Source of the DNA: Collinsella aerofaciens
Lineage (GTDB): Bacteria > Actinomycetota > Coriobacteriia > Coriobacteriales > Coriobacteriaceae
Assembly (NCBI RefSeq): GCF_015561195.1
Contig: NZ_JADMSU010000005.1
Span: 1 to 64,000 of the forward strand
Reading direction: 5' to 3'
DNA length: 64,000 nt
The notes under the pieces are model-generated. The model worked only from the letters and a program-made list of their open reading frames with translations, was not told where the DNA came from and did no database searches. Of the stretch, positions 41,905 to 50,426 are shown one piece after another (within the stretch, counting starts at the first letter, position 1; each line of letters opens with the position of its first letter). The position numbers were made by a program, and so were the translations under genes.

Positions 41905-43455
41905 TTATTTAGCGATATCGACAGCGCGGCTCTCGCGAATCACGACGACGCGCACCTGACCGGGATACTCCATCTCTTCCTCGATCTGATGGGCGATATC
42001 GTGAGCCAGGACCGTGGACTGGGCATCGGAGATCTTGTCCGGCTGAACCATGACGTGGACCTCGCGACCAGCCTGCATAGCATAGGTACGCTCGACGCCG
42101 TCATGGGAGTTGGCGATCTCCTCGAGCTTCTCAAGACGCTTGATGTAGTTCTCGGCAGACTCGCGACGGGCACCGGGGCGAGAGGCAGAGACAGCATCGG
42201 CGGCCTGTACCAGGACATCGAGCACCGTGTTGGGGTCGACATCGGCATGGTGAGCCTCGATAGCGTGGACGATAACGGGCTTCTCGCCATAACGGCGGGC
42301 CAGCTCGGCGCCGATGACGGCATGCGGGCCCTCGACGTCATGGTCGATTGCCTTGCCCAGGTCGTGCAGCAGGCCGGCGCGCTTGGCAGTCACAACGTCC
42401 AGGCCAAGCTCGGAAGCCATCACGCCGCACAGATCAGAGACCTCGAGGGAGTGCTGAAGCACGTTCTGACCAAACGAGGTACGGTAGCGCAGGGCACCAA
42501 GGGTCTTGACGATCTCGGGGTGCAGGTCGTGGATGCCGGTATCGAAGGCAGCCTGCTCGCCAGCCTCGCGCACGCGCTGCTGAACCAGGTCGGCAGCCTT
42601 GTGATACATCTCCTCGATACGGGCAGGGTGAATGCGGCCGTCGGCGATGAGGTTCTCGAGGGCGACACGGGCGGTCTCACGACGGACCGGGTCGAAGCTC
42701 GAAAGAACGACGGTCTCGGGCGTGTCGTCGATCACGAGGTTGACGCCAGAAACCTGTTCGAAGGTCCGGATGTTGCGACCCTCGCGACCGATGATACGGC
42801 CCTTGAGGTCATCAGAGGGAATGTGCACGGAGGTAACGGTGACCTCGGCAGTGTGGTCGGCAGCGCAGCGCTGGATCGCCAGAGACAGAATCTCCTGGGC
42901 GGTCTTGTGGCACTCGGCGCGAACCTGCTGCTCGGACTCGCGAATGATCGTGGCGGCCTCGTGGGTGACCTCACCGCGAACCTTATCGAGGAGCTCCTTG
43001 TGGGCGTCCTCGCGGGTAAGGTCGGCGATACGCTCGAGCTCGGAGGTCTGCTTTGCGCAGAGCTCCTCGAGCTCACGGGAGCGCTTCTCGACCTGACCGG
43101 CCTGGCTGGACAGCTGATGCTCGCGCTTGTCGAGAGCGTCGTTGCGGCGATCGAGGGATTCCTCGCGCTGCATCACGCGGTTCTCGAGCGTACGAATCTC
43201 GTTCTTACGCTGCTTGTCCTCGGCCTCGGCGGCCTGCTTGTTCTTGATGATCTCCTCTTTAGCCTCGAGCAGAGCCTCTTTTTTGAGGGTCTCGGCCTGA
43301 CGCTTAGCATCACCGATCAGGGACTCAGCCTGTGCGTGTGCCGACTGGATTTTTTCGTCGGCCTCGTGAAGACTACCCTGCTTGGCGGTGCGCATGTAGG
43401 CAATGGCGGCGATGGCACCCAAAACGATGCCAACGAGCGCTGCGATGATAGGCAT
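41905..43455 (-). CDS. rny: Ribonuclease Y
   Basis: 516 residues from ATG 43455 (AGGAG upstream; an in-frame GTG lies two codons before). An N-terminal membrane helix (about 3-22) is followed by a long coiled coil (about 30-190), a KH domain ([15 protein letters not shown], about 212) and an HD domain (HSLEVSDL..., [11 protein letters not shown], about 345). It starts mRNA decay at the membrane with RNase J and PNPase, both encoded downstream in this window. Confidence 0.95.
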   Translation of the reverse strand: MPIIAALVGIVLGAIAAIAYMRTAKQGSLHEADEKIQSAHAQAESLIGDAKRQAETLKKEALLEAKEEIIKNKQAAEAEDKQRKNEIRTLENRVMQREESLDRRNDALDKREHQLSSQAGQVEKRSRELEELCAKQTSELERIADLTREDAHKELLDKVRGEVTHEAATIIRESEQQVRAECHKTAQEILSLAIQRCAADHTAEVTVTSVHIPSDDLKGRIIGREGRNIRTFEQVSGVNLVIDDTPETVVLSSFDPVRRETARVALENLIADGRIHPARIEEMYHKAADLVQQRVREAGEQAAFDTGIHDLHPEIVKTLGALRYRTSFGQNVLQHSLEVSDLCGVMASELGLDVVTAKRAGLLHDLGKAIDHDVEGPHAVIGAELARRYGEKPVIVHAIEAHHADVDPNTVLDVLVQAADAVSASRPGARRESAENYIKRLEKLEEIANSHDGVERTYAMQAGREVHVMVQPDKISDAQSTVLAHDIAHQIEEEMEYPGQVRVVVIRESRAVDIAK

Positions 43456-43621
43456 GCTCACTCCTTTTTATGGATTCGTTACACAACAAAGCGAACCGTC
43501 CTTACGAACGGCTCGCGACATTTGAGTAATATGGGCGCAGCTTATGCGGGTCGGATACAGATAGACATATAAACAAACTCATCACAGATGAGCACATATC
43601 ACAAAGCAAATGACAGTGTTT

Positions 43622-43650
43622 ATCGTACGTTGAACCACAACAACTGTCAA
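43622..43650 (-). promoter_or_regulatory. Promoter of rny operon
   Basis: On the minus strand, a consensus TTGACA (43645-43650) and TACGAT (43622-43627) have a 17-base spacer. The transcript leader would be about 160 bases and holds a GCGAACCGT / ACGGCTCGC hairpin near 43490-43515. Confidence 0.7.
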
Positions 43651-43712
43651 ATAAATGGCCCCAGCACGGCGGCTAAAACGCGGTGAACGGCAGGGCCGCA
43701 AAACGCATACGC

Positions 43713-44405
43713 CTAAACCGCACATTCCTTACGTTCGGCATCGAGACGTGCCTTAACGGCATCGGCGGCGATGTGATACGAGAAGCCCTTGCCCATCAAA
43801 AACCGAACCAGTTTTTCGAATCCGCGCGTCTCTGGAACACGCCGCTTGGCGAGCAGGGCTGACGCACGCGCCAAATCGTCTTCGATGGCAAAATAATCCT
43901 CGGGATAACCGGGAATGTCACCGAGCACGACATGACGGCGCTTGAGCTCGGTCTCGATTTTACGCTGTCCCCAACCGCGCCGCTTGCGTTCCTCGATAAA
44001 GTACGAGCAAAAGCGGTTCTCGTCTAAAAAGCGATACTCGGTGGCGCGCTCGACGGCGAAATCGATCGCGGACTGGTGAAAACCGTAGCGAGCCAGCTTG
44101 TCACGGACCTCACCCGTCGCATGGTCGCGGCGCGATAACATCTCGGTCACCATGGTAAGCGCACATTTACGCTCGATGAGCTGCACCGCATCACGAAAGT
44201 TATCCCAATCACAGGGAAGATCGGGGCGGTTTTTGACATACAGCCGCGCGACCCGCACGGGGATCCAAATGGACCGCTCAAAACCGCCCTCAAGCTCACA
44301 ATCGATATGTGCGCAAGGCTTTTTGGACGCATAGCCGCTCGAGAACGAGGAGGCCGCCTTCTTATCGGGAAAGACGACCGTGGCCTCGGTCACCGTATAC
44401 GACAT
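43713..44405 (-). CDS. recX: Regulatory protein RecX
   Basis: 230 residues with the three-helix RecX repeats: LSRRDHATGEVRDKLARYGF, then FLDENRFCSYFIEERKRRGWG, then IETELKRR. A roughly 95-residue N-terminal extension precedes them. RecX limits RecA filament growth. It lies 11 bases downstream of recA in the same operon and is preceded by it in transcription. Confidence 0.93.
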   Translation of the reverse strand: MSYTVTEATVVFPDKKAASSFSSGYASKKPCAHIDCELEGGFERSIWIPVRVARLYVKNRPDLPCDWDNFRDAVQLIERKCALTMVTEMLSRRDHATGEVRDKLARYGFHQSAIDFAVERATEYRFLDENRFCSYFIEERKRRGWGQRKIETELKRRHVVLGDIPGYPEDYFAIEDDLARASALLAKRRVPETRGFEKLVRFLMGKGFSYHIAADAVKARLDAERKECAV

Positions 44406-44416
44406 GAGCGTAACCG

Positions 44417-45565
44417 CTACTCGTCGTCATCATCGAGCATGGCGGAACCATCGATGGCGTAAAGCTCGTCAAACTCCTCAGGCGCAGGCTGATCGGTCAG
44501 CTCGACCTCGGACGGAGCATCGTCATCAAACTCAAGCCCGCAGGCAAGGCGGACCTTATGCTCAATCTCGTCGGCGCAATCGGGGTGTTCGCGCAGGAAC
44601 GCCTTGGCGGCCTCGCGACCGTTGCCGAGCTTGTCCTCGCCATAGGCAAACCAGGAGCCCATCTTCTTGCAGATGCCGCACTCGACAGCCATGTCCAAAA
44701 TCGAGCCTTCCTTAGAGATGCCCGTACCGTACATGATGTCGAACTCAGCAGAACGGAACGGAGCTGCCACCTTGTTCTTAACGACCTTGGCGCGCACGCG
44801 GTTACCGATAACCTCATCCTTAAGCTTAATGCTGTCGATGCGGCGAATGTCGATACGCACCGAAGAGAAAAACTTAAGAGCGCGGCCGCCCGTCGTGGTC
44901 TCGGGGTTGCCGAACATGACGCCGATCTTCTCTCGCAGCTGGTTAATGAAGATGCATGTCGTGTTGGACTTGGACAGCGAGCCGGCGAGCTTGCGGAGCG
45001 CCTGACTCATCAGGCGAGCTTGCAAACCGACCGTGGTATCGCCGATCTCTCCCTCGATCTCGGCACGCGGGGTCAGCGCGGCGACGGAGTCGACGACAAT
45101 GGCATCGATGGCGCCGGAACGCACGAGCATGTCAACAATCTCGAGCGCCTGCTCACCCGTATCGGGCTGGGAAATCAGTACCTCGTCGATATCCACGCCA
45201 ATGCGCGCGGCATACGTGGGATCGAGCGCGTGCTCGGCATCGATAAATGCCACCACGCCACCCATTGCCTGGGCCTCGGCCAGGATCTCGAGCGAAAGCG
45301 TCGTCTTACCGGAGGACTCAGGACCGTAAATCTCGACGATACGGCCGCGCGGCACACCGCCGATACCCAGAGCGGCATCGAGTGCCAGAGCGCCCGTGGG
45401 GATGGCCTCGACCTCAAGCTCGGGGCCGCCGTCACCATACCTCATGATGGAGCCTTGACCGAACTTCTTCTCGATCTCGGCCTTGGTGGTGGCGATCATC
45501 TCTTCGCGCTCTTTACCCGTTGTGGGTGCATGAACGGTACGTACGGGACCTGAATTCTTGGCCAT
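44417..45565 (-). CDS. recA: Recombinase RecA
   Basis: 382 residues from ATG 45565 (GAGGAGG upstream). Walker [11 protein letters not shown] is near 79, [10 protein letters not shown] near 107, [15 protein letters not shown] near 155 and [19 protein letters not shown] (loop region) near 205. The acidic C-terminal tail ends in DDDDE. It drives recombination and LexA self-cleavage. The promoter contains an SOS box. Confidence 0.98.
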   Translation of the reverse strand: MAKNSGPVRTVHAPTTGKEREEMIATTKAEIEKKFGQGSIMRYGDGGPELEVEAIPTGALALDAALGIGGVPRGRIVEIYGPESSGKTTLSLEILAEAQAMGGVVAFIDAEHALDPTYAARIGVDIDEVLISQPDTGEQALEIVDMLVRSGAIDAIVVDSVAALTPRAEIEGEIGDTTVGLQARLMSQALRKLAGSLSKSNTTCIFINQLREKIGVMFGNPETTTGGRALKFFSSVRIDIRRIDSIKLKDEVIGNRVRAKVVKNKVAAPFRSAEFDIMYGTGISKEGSILDMAVECGICKKMGSWFAYGEDKLGNGREAAKAFLREHPDCADEIEHKVRLACGLEFDDDAPSEVELTDQPAPEEFDELYAIDGSAMLDDDDE

Positions 45566-45595
45566 GAATAGCCCTCCTCTTAACAACCTGCATCG

Positions 45596-45624
45596 ATAAT
45601 AAACGAACGGCTGTTCGTGGTCAA
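45596..45624 (-). promoter_or_regulatory. recA promoter with embedded SOS box
   Basis: On the minus strand, TTGACC (45619-45624) and TATTAT (45596-45601) have a 17-base spacer. GAACGGCTGTTC at 45605-45616 (plus reading) lies within the spacer, so LexA would cover the polymerase site. Confidence 0.8.
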
Positions 45625-45666
45625 CCGTTCAGGCCAATCATATGCAGGCAGCCTTTCCAAAACCCA

Positions 45667-45720
45667 ACCAAACGCCGACCAAATACTGACCAAATGCTTG
45701 ACCACATAGGGCCAAATATA
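45667..45720. repeat. Phased ACCAAAT direct repeats upstream of recA
   Basis: ACCAAACGCCG, ACCAAATACTG, ACCAAATGCTTG, ACCACATAGGG and CCAAATATA follow one another at 11-12-base steps. This places a similar half-site on the same DNA face four or five times. It lies between the cinA terminator and the recA promoter. It may be a cooperative protein-binding array. No gene is supported in 45625-45790. Confidence 0.5.
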
Positions 45721-45791
45721 AGCAAGGAAGGCGAAAATAAACCTATGACCAGCAAAAACGCTGAATTTGTCAAAGGTCCCTATCTCCACAA

Positions 45792-45815
45792 TTAAGGGGC
45801 CCTAAGGCCCCTTAA
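45792..45815 (-). terminator. Hairpin downstream of cinA
   Basis: TTAAGGGGCC (45792-45801) / GGCCCCTTAA (45806-45815) is a perfect 10-bp stem with a 4-base loop, 8 bases past the cinA stop. The T-run on the minus strand is poor, so termination strength is doubtful. Confidence 0.5.
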
Positions 45816-45822
45816 AACACGT

Positions 45823-46353
45823 CTATTCCATAGAGTTGAGCACAAGGGCAATGCGTCCCAATGCCTCCGCGACCGCATGAGCGCGAACACACGAACGGTC
45901 GCCCTCATAGTGGCAGCGCACAGAGTCCACGACCGGCACTTCCCCATCAGCCGCGCGATACGCCCAGCCAATATAGAAAGTGCCAGCCGGATCGTCCTCA
46001 GTGCCGCCGCCGGGGCCGGCATAACCCGTTGCGCCCACTGCAATATCGCTCTGGTACAGCTCCAGCGAACCCGCCGCCATCTCGCGCGCGGTCTGATGCG
46101 ACACCGCGGTATAGCGGTCGAGCGTCTCCTGATCAACACCCAAAACGCGATGCTTGATCTCATCGCAGTAGGTCACCGCACCGCCACGCAGCACCGCCGA
46201 GGCGCCCGGGATATCGGCAATCGTCGAGGCGATCATACCTGCTGTCAGCGACTCAGCCGTCGAAACCGTCACGCCCCGAGCGCTCGCGCGCTCGACAATA
46301 TGACGCGCCAGCTCCTCGTTATGTGCGGAAATCTGCTCAAAAGAGTCCGTCAT
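45823..46353 (-). CDS. CinA C-terminal domain protein (nicotinamide-nucleotide amidase, PncC type)
   Basis: 176 residues from ATG 46353; a GTG two codons earlier is possible. VSTAESLTAGMIASTIADIP (about 30) and GATGYAGPGGGTEDDPAGTF (about 106) are the CinA-C motifs. It lacks the N-terminal molybdopterin-binding-like domain of full CinA, so it is the stand-alone PncC form that deamidates NMN. It sits in the usual pgsA-cinA-recA order. Confidence 0.9.
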   Translation of the reverse strand: MTDSFEQISAHNEELARHIVERASARGVTVSTAESLTAGMIASTIADIPGASAVLRGGAVTYCDEIKHRVLGVDQETLDRYTAVSHQTAREMAAGSLELYQSDIAVGATGYAGPGGGTEDDPAGTFYIGWAYRAADGEVPVVDSVRCHYEGDRSCVRAHAVAEALGRIALVLNSME

Positions 46354-46365
46354 ACCCACCAGGAC

Positions 46366-47004
46366 CTAGACCGAAAAGACGATCTTGCGGCAGTTCCAGA
46401 AGTACTGGGCGCCCGAGATAACGGTCAGGACAACGGCAACGGCGTACAGGAAGCGCGACACCGAGTAGATGCCGAGCGTCAGCGCCAGCGGGCCAAGGTG
46501 CAAGCCGGCCATCGCAAAGACGCACAGGTAACCGCAGATGGAGACCATCGTGGTCGCCGTCTTGTACTTGCCAAGCTTATCGGCGGCAACAACCACGCCG
46601 GCGGCACTCGCAACCATGCGCAGGGCGCTTACCAACAGCTCGCGGAACAAGATGATGAACACGGACCAAACCGACACGGCGCCAAAGTCCAAGAACAGCA
46701 GCAAGGCCGAGAACACAAGTAGCTTGTCGGCGATGGGGTCCAAGAATTTACCGAAGTCGGTAATCTCGTTGCGCGAGCGGGCCAGATAGCCGTCAACTTT
46801 ATCGGTGCACGACAGGATGACGTACAGAATGAAGGCAGCGGCGGCGAGCGGGCCGTCGAAGGTGCTCCAATCTGTACCGGCAACACTCGTGTGAGAAAGC
46901 GCCGACACGATCATGAACACCGGGATAAAGACGATGCGAACGCACGTCACGATGTTGGCGGGCGTCCAAACACTCGTCAGTTCCTTATTGCTCTCGTTTG
47001 CCAC
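46366..47004 (-). CDS. pgsA: CDP-diacylglycerol-glycerol-3-phosphate 3-phosphatidyltransferase
   Basis: 212 residues, about five membrane helices. The catalytic motif is complete in DKVDGYLARSRNEITDFGKF followed by LDPIADK (about 68-95). N-terminal TPANIVTCVRI is typical of PgsA. It makes phosphatidylglycerol phosphate. It is 9 bases after rimO and 12 bases before the cinA start. Confidence 0.93.
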   Translation of the reverse strand: MANESNKELTSVWTPANIVTCVRIVFIPVFMIVSALSHTSVAGTDWSTFDGPLAAAAFILYVILSCTDKVDGYLARSRNEITDFGKFLDPIADKLLVFSALLLFLDFGAVSVWSVFIILFRELLVSALRMVASAAGVVVAADKLGKYKTATTMVSICGYLCVFAMAGLHLGPLALTLGIYSVSRFLYAVAVVLTVISGAQYFWNCRKIVFSV

Positions 47005-47013
47005 GATGCTCTC

Positions 47014-48363
47014 CTACTCCACAACATGGCCGATAAGCTCATAGCAGAAGCTATCGGTAAACTCGACCGTCAGAATATCGCCCACGGACGCCTCGCTGGC
47101 GTCCAAGTGCACCGCGCCATCGGAATCGGGCGCCTGGAACCAAGCATGGCCGATCAGCTCGGCGCCGTCCTCGGTCTCCTCGATGCCGTCGACGATCACC
47201 TGGGCGCGCTCGCCCACATGTGCGGCGGTGGCGGCAAAACCGAGCGACTCGGCCAGGTCCATGGCCTCCTGGGCGCGCTCGAGCTTGACCTCTTCGTCGA
47301 CCTGGCCCTCCATCTTGGCGGCCAGGCTGCCCTCCTCCTGCGAGTAGGCAAAGACGCTCGTGTAGTCAAAGCCGACGGTGTCCATAAAGTCGATAAGGTC
47401 GCGGAACTCGTCGTCGGTCTCGGTCGGGAAGCCGACCATGGCCGTGGAACGGATCACGATGCCGGGGATGCGCTCACGCAGATCGCGGAACAGGTCCTCG
47501 AGCTCCTGGCGTGAACCGGAGCGACGCATGGCTTTAAGGATGCGTGCGTCGCAGTGCTGCACGGGGATATCGATATAGGGTAGCACCTCGGGGGTATCGC
47601 GAATCGTCTCGATAAGCTCGTCGGTCATGCCCTCGGGCTGCAGGTAGAGAACGCGGACCCAGACGTTGTGCGGGCGCACGGCCTCGGCGACGGCATGCAG
47701 CAGCTGCGCCAGATTGCGCGGCGAGCCATCGGTGACGTCTTCGTCGGCAAAGTCGGTGCCCCAAATACCCGTGTCCTGGCCGATCAGCACGATCTCGCGC
47801 ACGCCACCGGCAACCAGGTCGCGTACCTCGGAGATAATGCTCTCGGCATTGCGCGAATGATAGCGACCGCGAATATAGGGGATCATGCAGAAGCTGCAGA
47901 AGCGGTTGCAGCCATCGGAAATCTTGACGTAAGCAACGGCGCCCTCGACAGTGCGCTTGACTTGCGGAATATAGGCAGCGATCTCACGCTCGACACCCAG
48001 CACGCCATCGATGACCGCCACGATGCCGTCCTCCTCGTCGGCCTTCACAAAGGCAGCGACCTCGGGCAGCTCGTCAGGCAGGTCGTCGCCATAGCGCGAC
48101 GGCACACAGCCGCACATGACGATGGGACAAGAACGAACGCCGTCCTGAACCTCGTTGGCGAGCTCGAGCGTGGTCTCGATGCTCTCGGACGTTGCGGAGG
48201 CGAGGAACGAGCATGTATTGACGATGGCGATATCGGCATCCTGTGGGTCGAATGCCTCCTCGTAGCCCGCGGCGGTCAAAAGTGAACGCATGCGGTCGGT
48301 GTCAACCTCGTTCTTAGCGCACCCGAGGGTGATGTAGAGCACGGAGCCCAACGGTGTATCCAT
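47014..48363 (-). CDS. rimO: Ribosomal protein uS12 methylthiotransferase RimO
   Basis: 449 residues. Auxiliary cysteines are in TLGCAKNEVDTDRM, NTCSFLASATSE and CGCVPSRYGDD; the radical-SAM cluster is in SDGCNRFCSFCMIPYIRG (about 147). A TRAM domain (about 380-449) follows. It methylthiolates an aspartate of S12. It lies in the rodZ-yajQ-rimO-pgsA stretch. Confidence 0.95.
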   Translation of the reverse strand: MDTPLGSVLYITLGCAKNEVDTDRMRSLLTAAGYEEAFDPQDADIAIVNTCSFLASATSESIETTLELANEVQDGVRSCPIVMCGCVPSRYGDDLPDELPEVAAFVKADEEDGIVAVIDGVLGVEREIAAYIPQVKRTVEGAVAYVKISDGCNRFCSFCMIPYIRGRYHSRNAESIISEVRDLVAGGVREIVLIGQDTGIWGTDFADEDVTDGSPRNLAQLLHAVAEAVRPHNVWVRVLYLQPEGMTDELIETIRDTPEVLPYIDIPVQHCDARILKAMRRSGSRQELEDLFRDLRERIPGIVIRSTAMVGFPTETDDEFRDLIDFMDTVGFDYTSVFAYSQEEGSLAAKMEGQVDEEVKLERAQEAMDLAESLGFAATAAHVGERAQVIVDGIEETEDGAELIGHAWFQAPDSDGAVHLDASEASVGDILTVEFTDSFCYELIGHVVE

Positions 48364-48390
48364 GTTGGAGAGCAGTCCTTTCGAATGATA

Positions 48391-48888
48391 TTAGCGGTAG
48401 TTGGTGAACTGCAGCGGCTGGCCGTAGTCCTGGTCGCGCAGGAACTGGATAACGGTCTGCAACGCGTCCTTCGAAGCAGAGGAAACACGCAGCTTGTCGG
48501 CCTCGATAGTCACCTTGACCTTGAGCTTTTGGTCCTTGATGTCCTTATTGATCTTCTTGGCGGTAGCCTGGTCGATACCCTCGACGATATGGCCGAGCAC
48601 GCGCACGGTGCCGCCCGATGCCGCCTGCGGAGCATCCCACGAGACAGCCTTGAGGTCGATGCCGCGCTTGATGAGCTTGGAGCTCAGGACATCGATGATC
48701 TGCTTGGAGACAAAGTCGGCCGGGGCGTTGATCGTAAAGAGTTTGTCGCCCTTCGAAAGCTCGATCGTGGCGCCGGAATCCTTCAGGTCATAGCGCTGGG
48801 AAATCTCGCGCGTGGTCTGCTGGAAGGCGTTATCGACCTCTTGCATGTTGACCTCGGACACGACGTCGAAGCTGGAATCTTTAGCCAT
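48391..48888 (-). CDS. yajQ: YajQ family nucleotide-binding protein (DUF520)
   Basis: 165 residues. SSFDVVSEVNMQEVDNAFQQ at the start, SQRYDLKDSGATIEL (about 32), LIKRGIDLKAVSW (about 72) and RVSSASKDALQ near the end are the YajQ pattern. Some homologues bind cyclic di-GMP; a role here is not clear. It is an unusual guest between rodZ and rimO. Confidence 0.92.
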   Translation of the reverse strand: MAKDSSFDVVSEVNMQEVDNAFQQTTREISQRYDLKDSGATIELSKGDKLFTINAPADFVSKQIIDVLSSKLIKRGIDLKAVSWDAPQAASGGTVRVLGHIVEGIDQATAKKINKDIKDQKLKVKVTIEADKLRVSSASKDALQTVIQFLRDQDYGQPLQFTNYR

Positions 48889-48914
48889 GATGTTTCCTTT
48901 CGCGTACGAGCGGC

Positions 48915-50426
48915 TTAGTAGCTATCGTACGAATAGTCGGTAGAATCGGTGGGCGTCTGACCGTCAGTTGCGGTAACGGCGCCATCCGTGGACTGGGCAT
49001 CGGTGCCGTCGGTGGCGTCGGTACCATCGGTGGTGTCGGCACCATCAGAACTTTCACCATTCTCGGAATCAGTCGTCTCCTTCTTGGGAACGGTGATCGT
49101 CACACGCGCCACGCCCGAGGTCTTGGTATCGTAACGGACCTTTTCGCCGTTCTTGGTAACGGTGACATCGGAAGGCTTGGACGTAGTGATCTCGATCGAG
49201 GACTCGGGCGTGTACTCCTGCTCAAAGGGGCCAGTCGCCTGGGCACCATAGACCGACTTGCCGTCAACCTTGACCTCAATCCAGGCGGTCTTTCCCTTGG
49301 CAACGGAGACCTTGACCTTCGTTACCTCGTTCTCGTCCTTTTTAGCCATCGTCTTGGTGGCGTCCGAATCGGTCGACTCATCCGTCGCCTCATCGGCGTC
49401 TTCGTCCTCGTCGACCGTTTCGGTCTTCTTAGATGACTTCTTGGTCGTCGTCTTTGTAGCAGTGGGCGTCTCGGGCGTGGTCTCAGGCGTCGAAGATGCG
49501 CAGCCGCGCAGAAGTACCACGATAAGCACGATCAGCAGCAACGCCACGGCACCGATACCTGCGTAGACGATACGCGGATCGAGCCCGTTGTTTTGAGGAG
49601 CACGGGAACCGCCGCGCCCACGACTGGAACTGCTGCGGCCGCCCCCCTGAGGCATACGACCACGATTGCTATCGGAACGGCCGCGATAGCCACCCTGGCC
49701 CTGAAGGCTGCGCTGACCCGAACGGGGCGCAAGTTCACCGCGGCCTTGATAGCCACGCTGGCCCGAACGCGGAGCCGAAGAGCGCTGGCCATACGGCTGT
49801 GATTGAGAGCGAAGACGCGGCGTCACCTGCGTGGTATCGGCGTCCGCATAGCCGCCGCGAGCACGACCGGCAGAGACACCACGGTAGCCACGATCGGAAT
49901 AGCCGCCATCTCCGTAGCCGACACGGGGATCGCGCACCACACCGCGGGCAGCGGGGAGTGCACGGTCCTCGGGCATCGGCGCACTGCGGAACCGGTCACG
50001 CTGCGAGCGAATCTCCTCACCCGAACCCGTCTCAGTAATATAACCGGCCTGCTGAGGACGCTGTCCATAGCGGGTCGAACGACCGCCCTGAACCATCAGA
50101 AAGCGCCCGTTATCGACAGAGGAACGCGAATTGACGTAGCCGGCAGCGTCCTGAAAACGACCGCCCTGCTGCGACGTCTCGCGTTCGTATGCCATCAGGT
50201 CGTCAAAGTAGGCATTGACGACCTCACGCGGATTGAGGCCCAAAAAGCGAGCATAGCTCGAAATCATGCCCTGCGCATAGCCGCGCGGCGGCATCGAAGC
50301 AAAGTTACCGGTCTCGAAAAACTCGATGATCTGCGGCCTGATTTTGATGGTGTTGGCGACCTGCTGAATGGAAAGGCCCATTCGGCGACGCTGCTCGAGC
50401 AGCATGTCACCAAAGCGTGCAGCCAT
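48915..50426 (-). CDS. rodZ: RodZ-like protein: HTH, single TM, DUF4115-type C-terminus
   Basis: 503 residues. Residues 5-75 are a Cro/C1-like helix-turn-helix (LLEQRRRMGLSIQQVANTIK). A roughly 140-residue Arg/Gly/Ser/Gln-rich disordered segment follows (about 110-220). One membrane helix (YAGIGAVALLLIVLIVVLL, about 230-250), a Thr/Lys/Asp/Glu-rich linker and a beta-rich DUF4115-like domain (about 330-430) come next; a Thr/Asp/Gly tail ends the protein. RodZ couples MreB to wall synthesis. The start overlaps the ftsK stop. The long RG-rich region is unusual for the family. Confidence 0.82.
   Translation of the reverse strand: MAARFGDMLLEQRRRMGLSIQQVANTIKIRPQIIEFFETGNFASMPPRGYAQGMISSYARFLGLNPREVVNAYFDDLMAYERETSQQGGRFQDAAGYVNSRSSVDNGRFLMVQGGRSTRYGQRPQQAGYITETGSGEEIRSQRDRFRSAPMPEDRALPAARGVVRDPRVGYGDGGYSDRGYRGVSAGRARGGYADADTTQVTPRLRSQSQPYGQRSSAPRSGQRGYQGRGELAPRSGQRSLQGQGGYRGRSDSNRGRMPQGGGRSSSSRGRGGSRAPQNNGLDPRIVYAGIGAVALLLIVLIVVLLRGCASSTPETTPETPTATKTTTKKSSKKTETVDEDEDADEATDESTDSDATKTMAKKDENEVTKVKVSVAKGKTAWIEVKVDGKSVYGAQATGPFEQEYTPESSIEITTSKPSDVTVTKNGEKVRYDTKTSGVARVTITVPKKETTDSENGESSDGADTTDGTDATDGTDAQSTDGAVTATDGQTPTDSTDYSYDSY

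Noticed and set aside
41764-43572. 602-residue plus-strand ORF opposite rny
   Set aside because: The minus strand encodes an intact RNase Y with KH and HD motifs and a good promoter.
45580-45789. 69-residue minus-strand ORF upstream of recA
   Set aside because: It overlaps the recA promoter and SOS box, has no Shine-Dalgarno and looks like chance reading of regulatory DNA.
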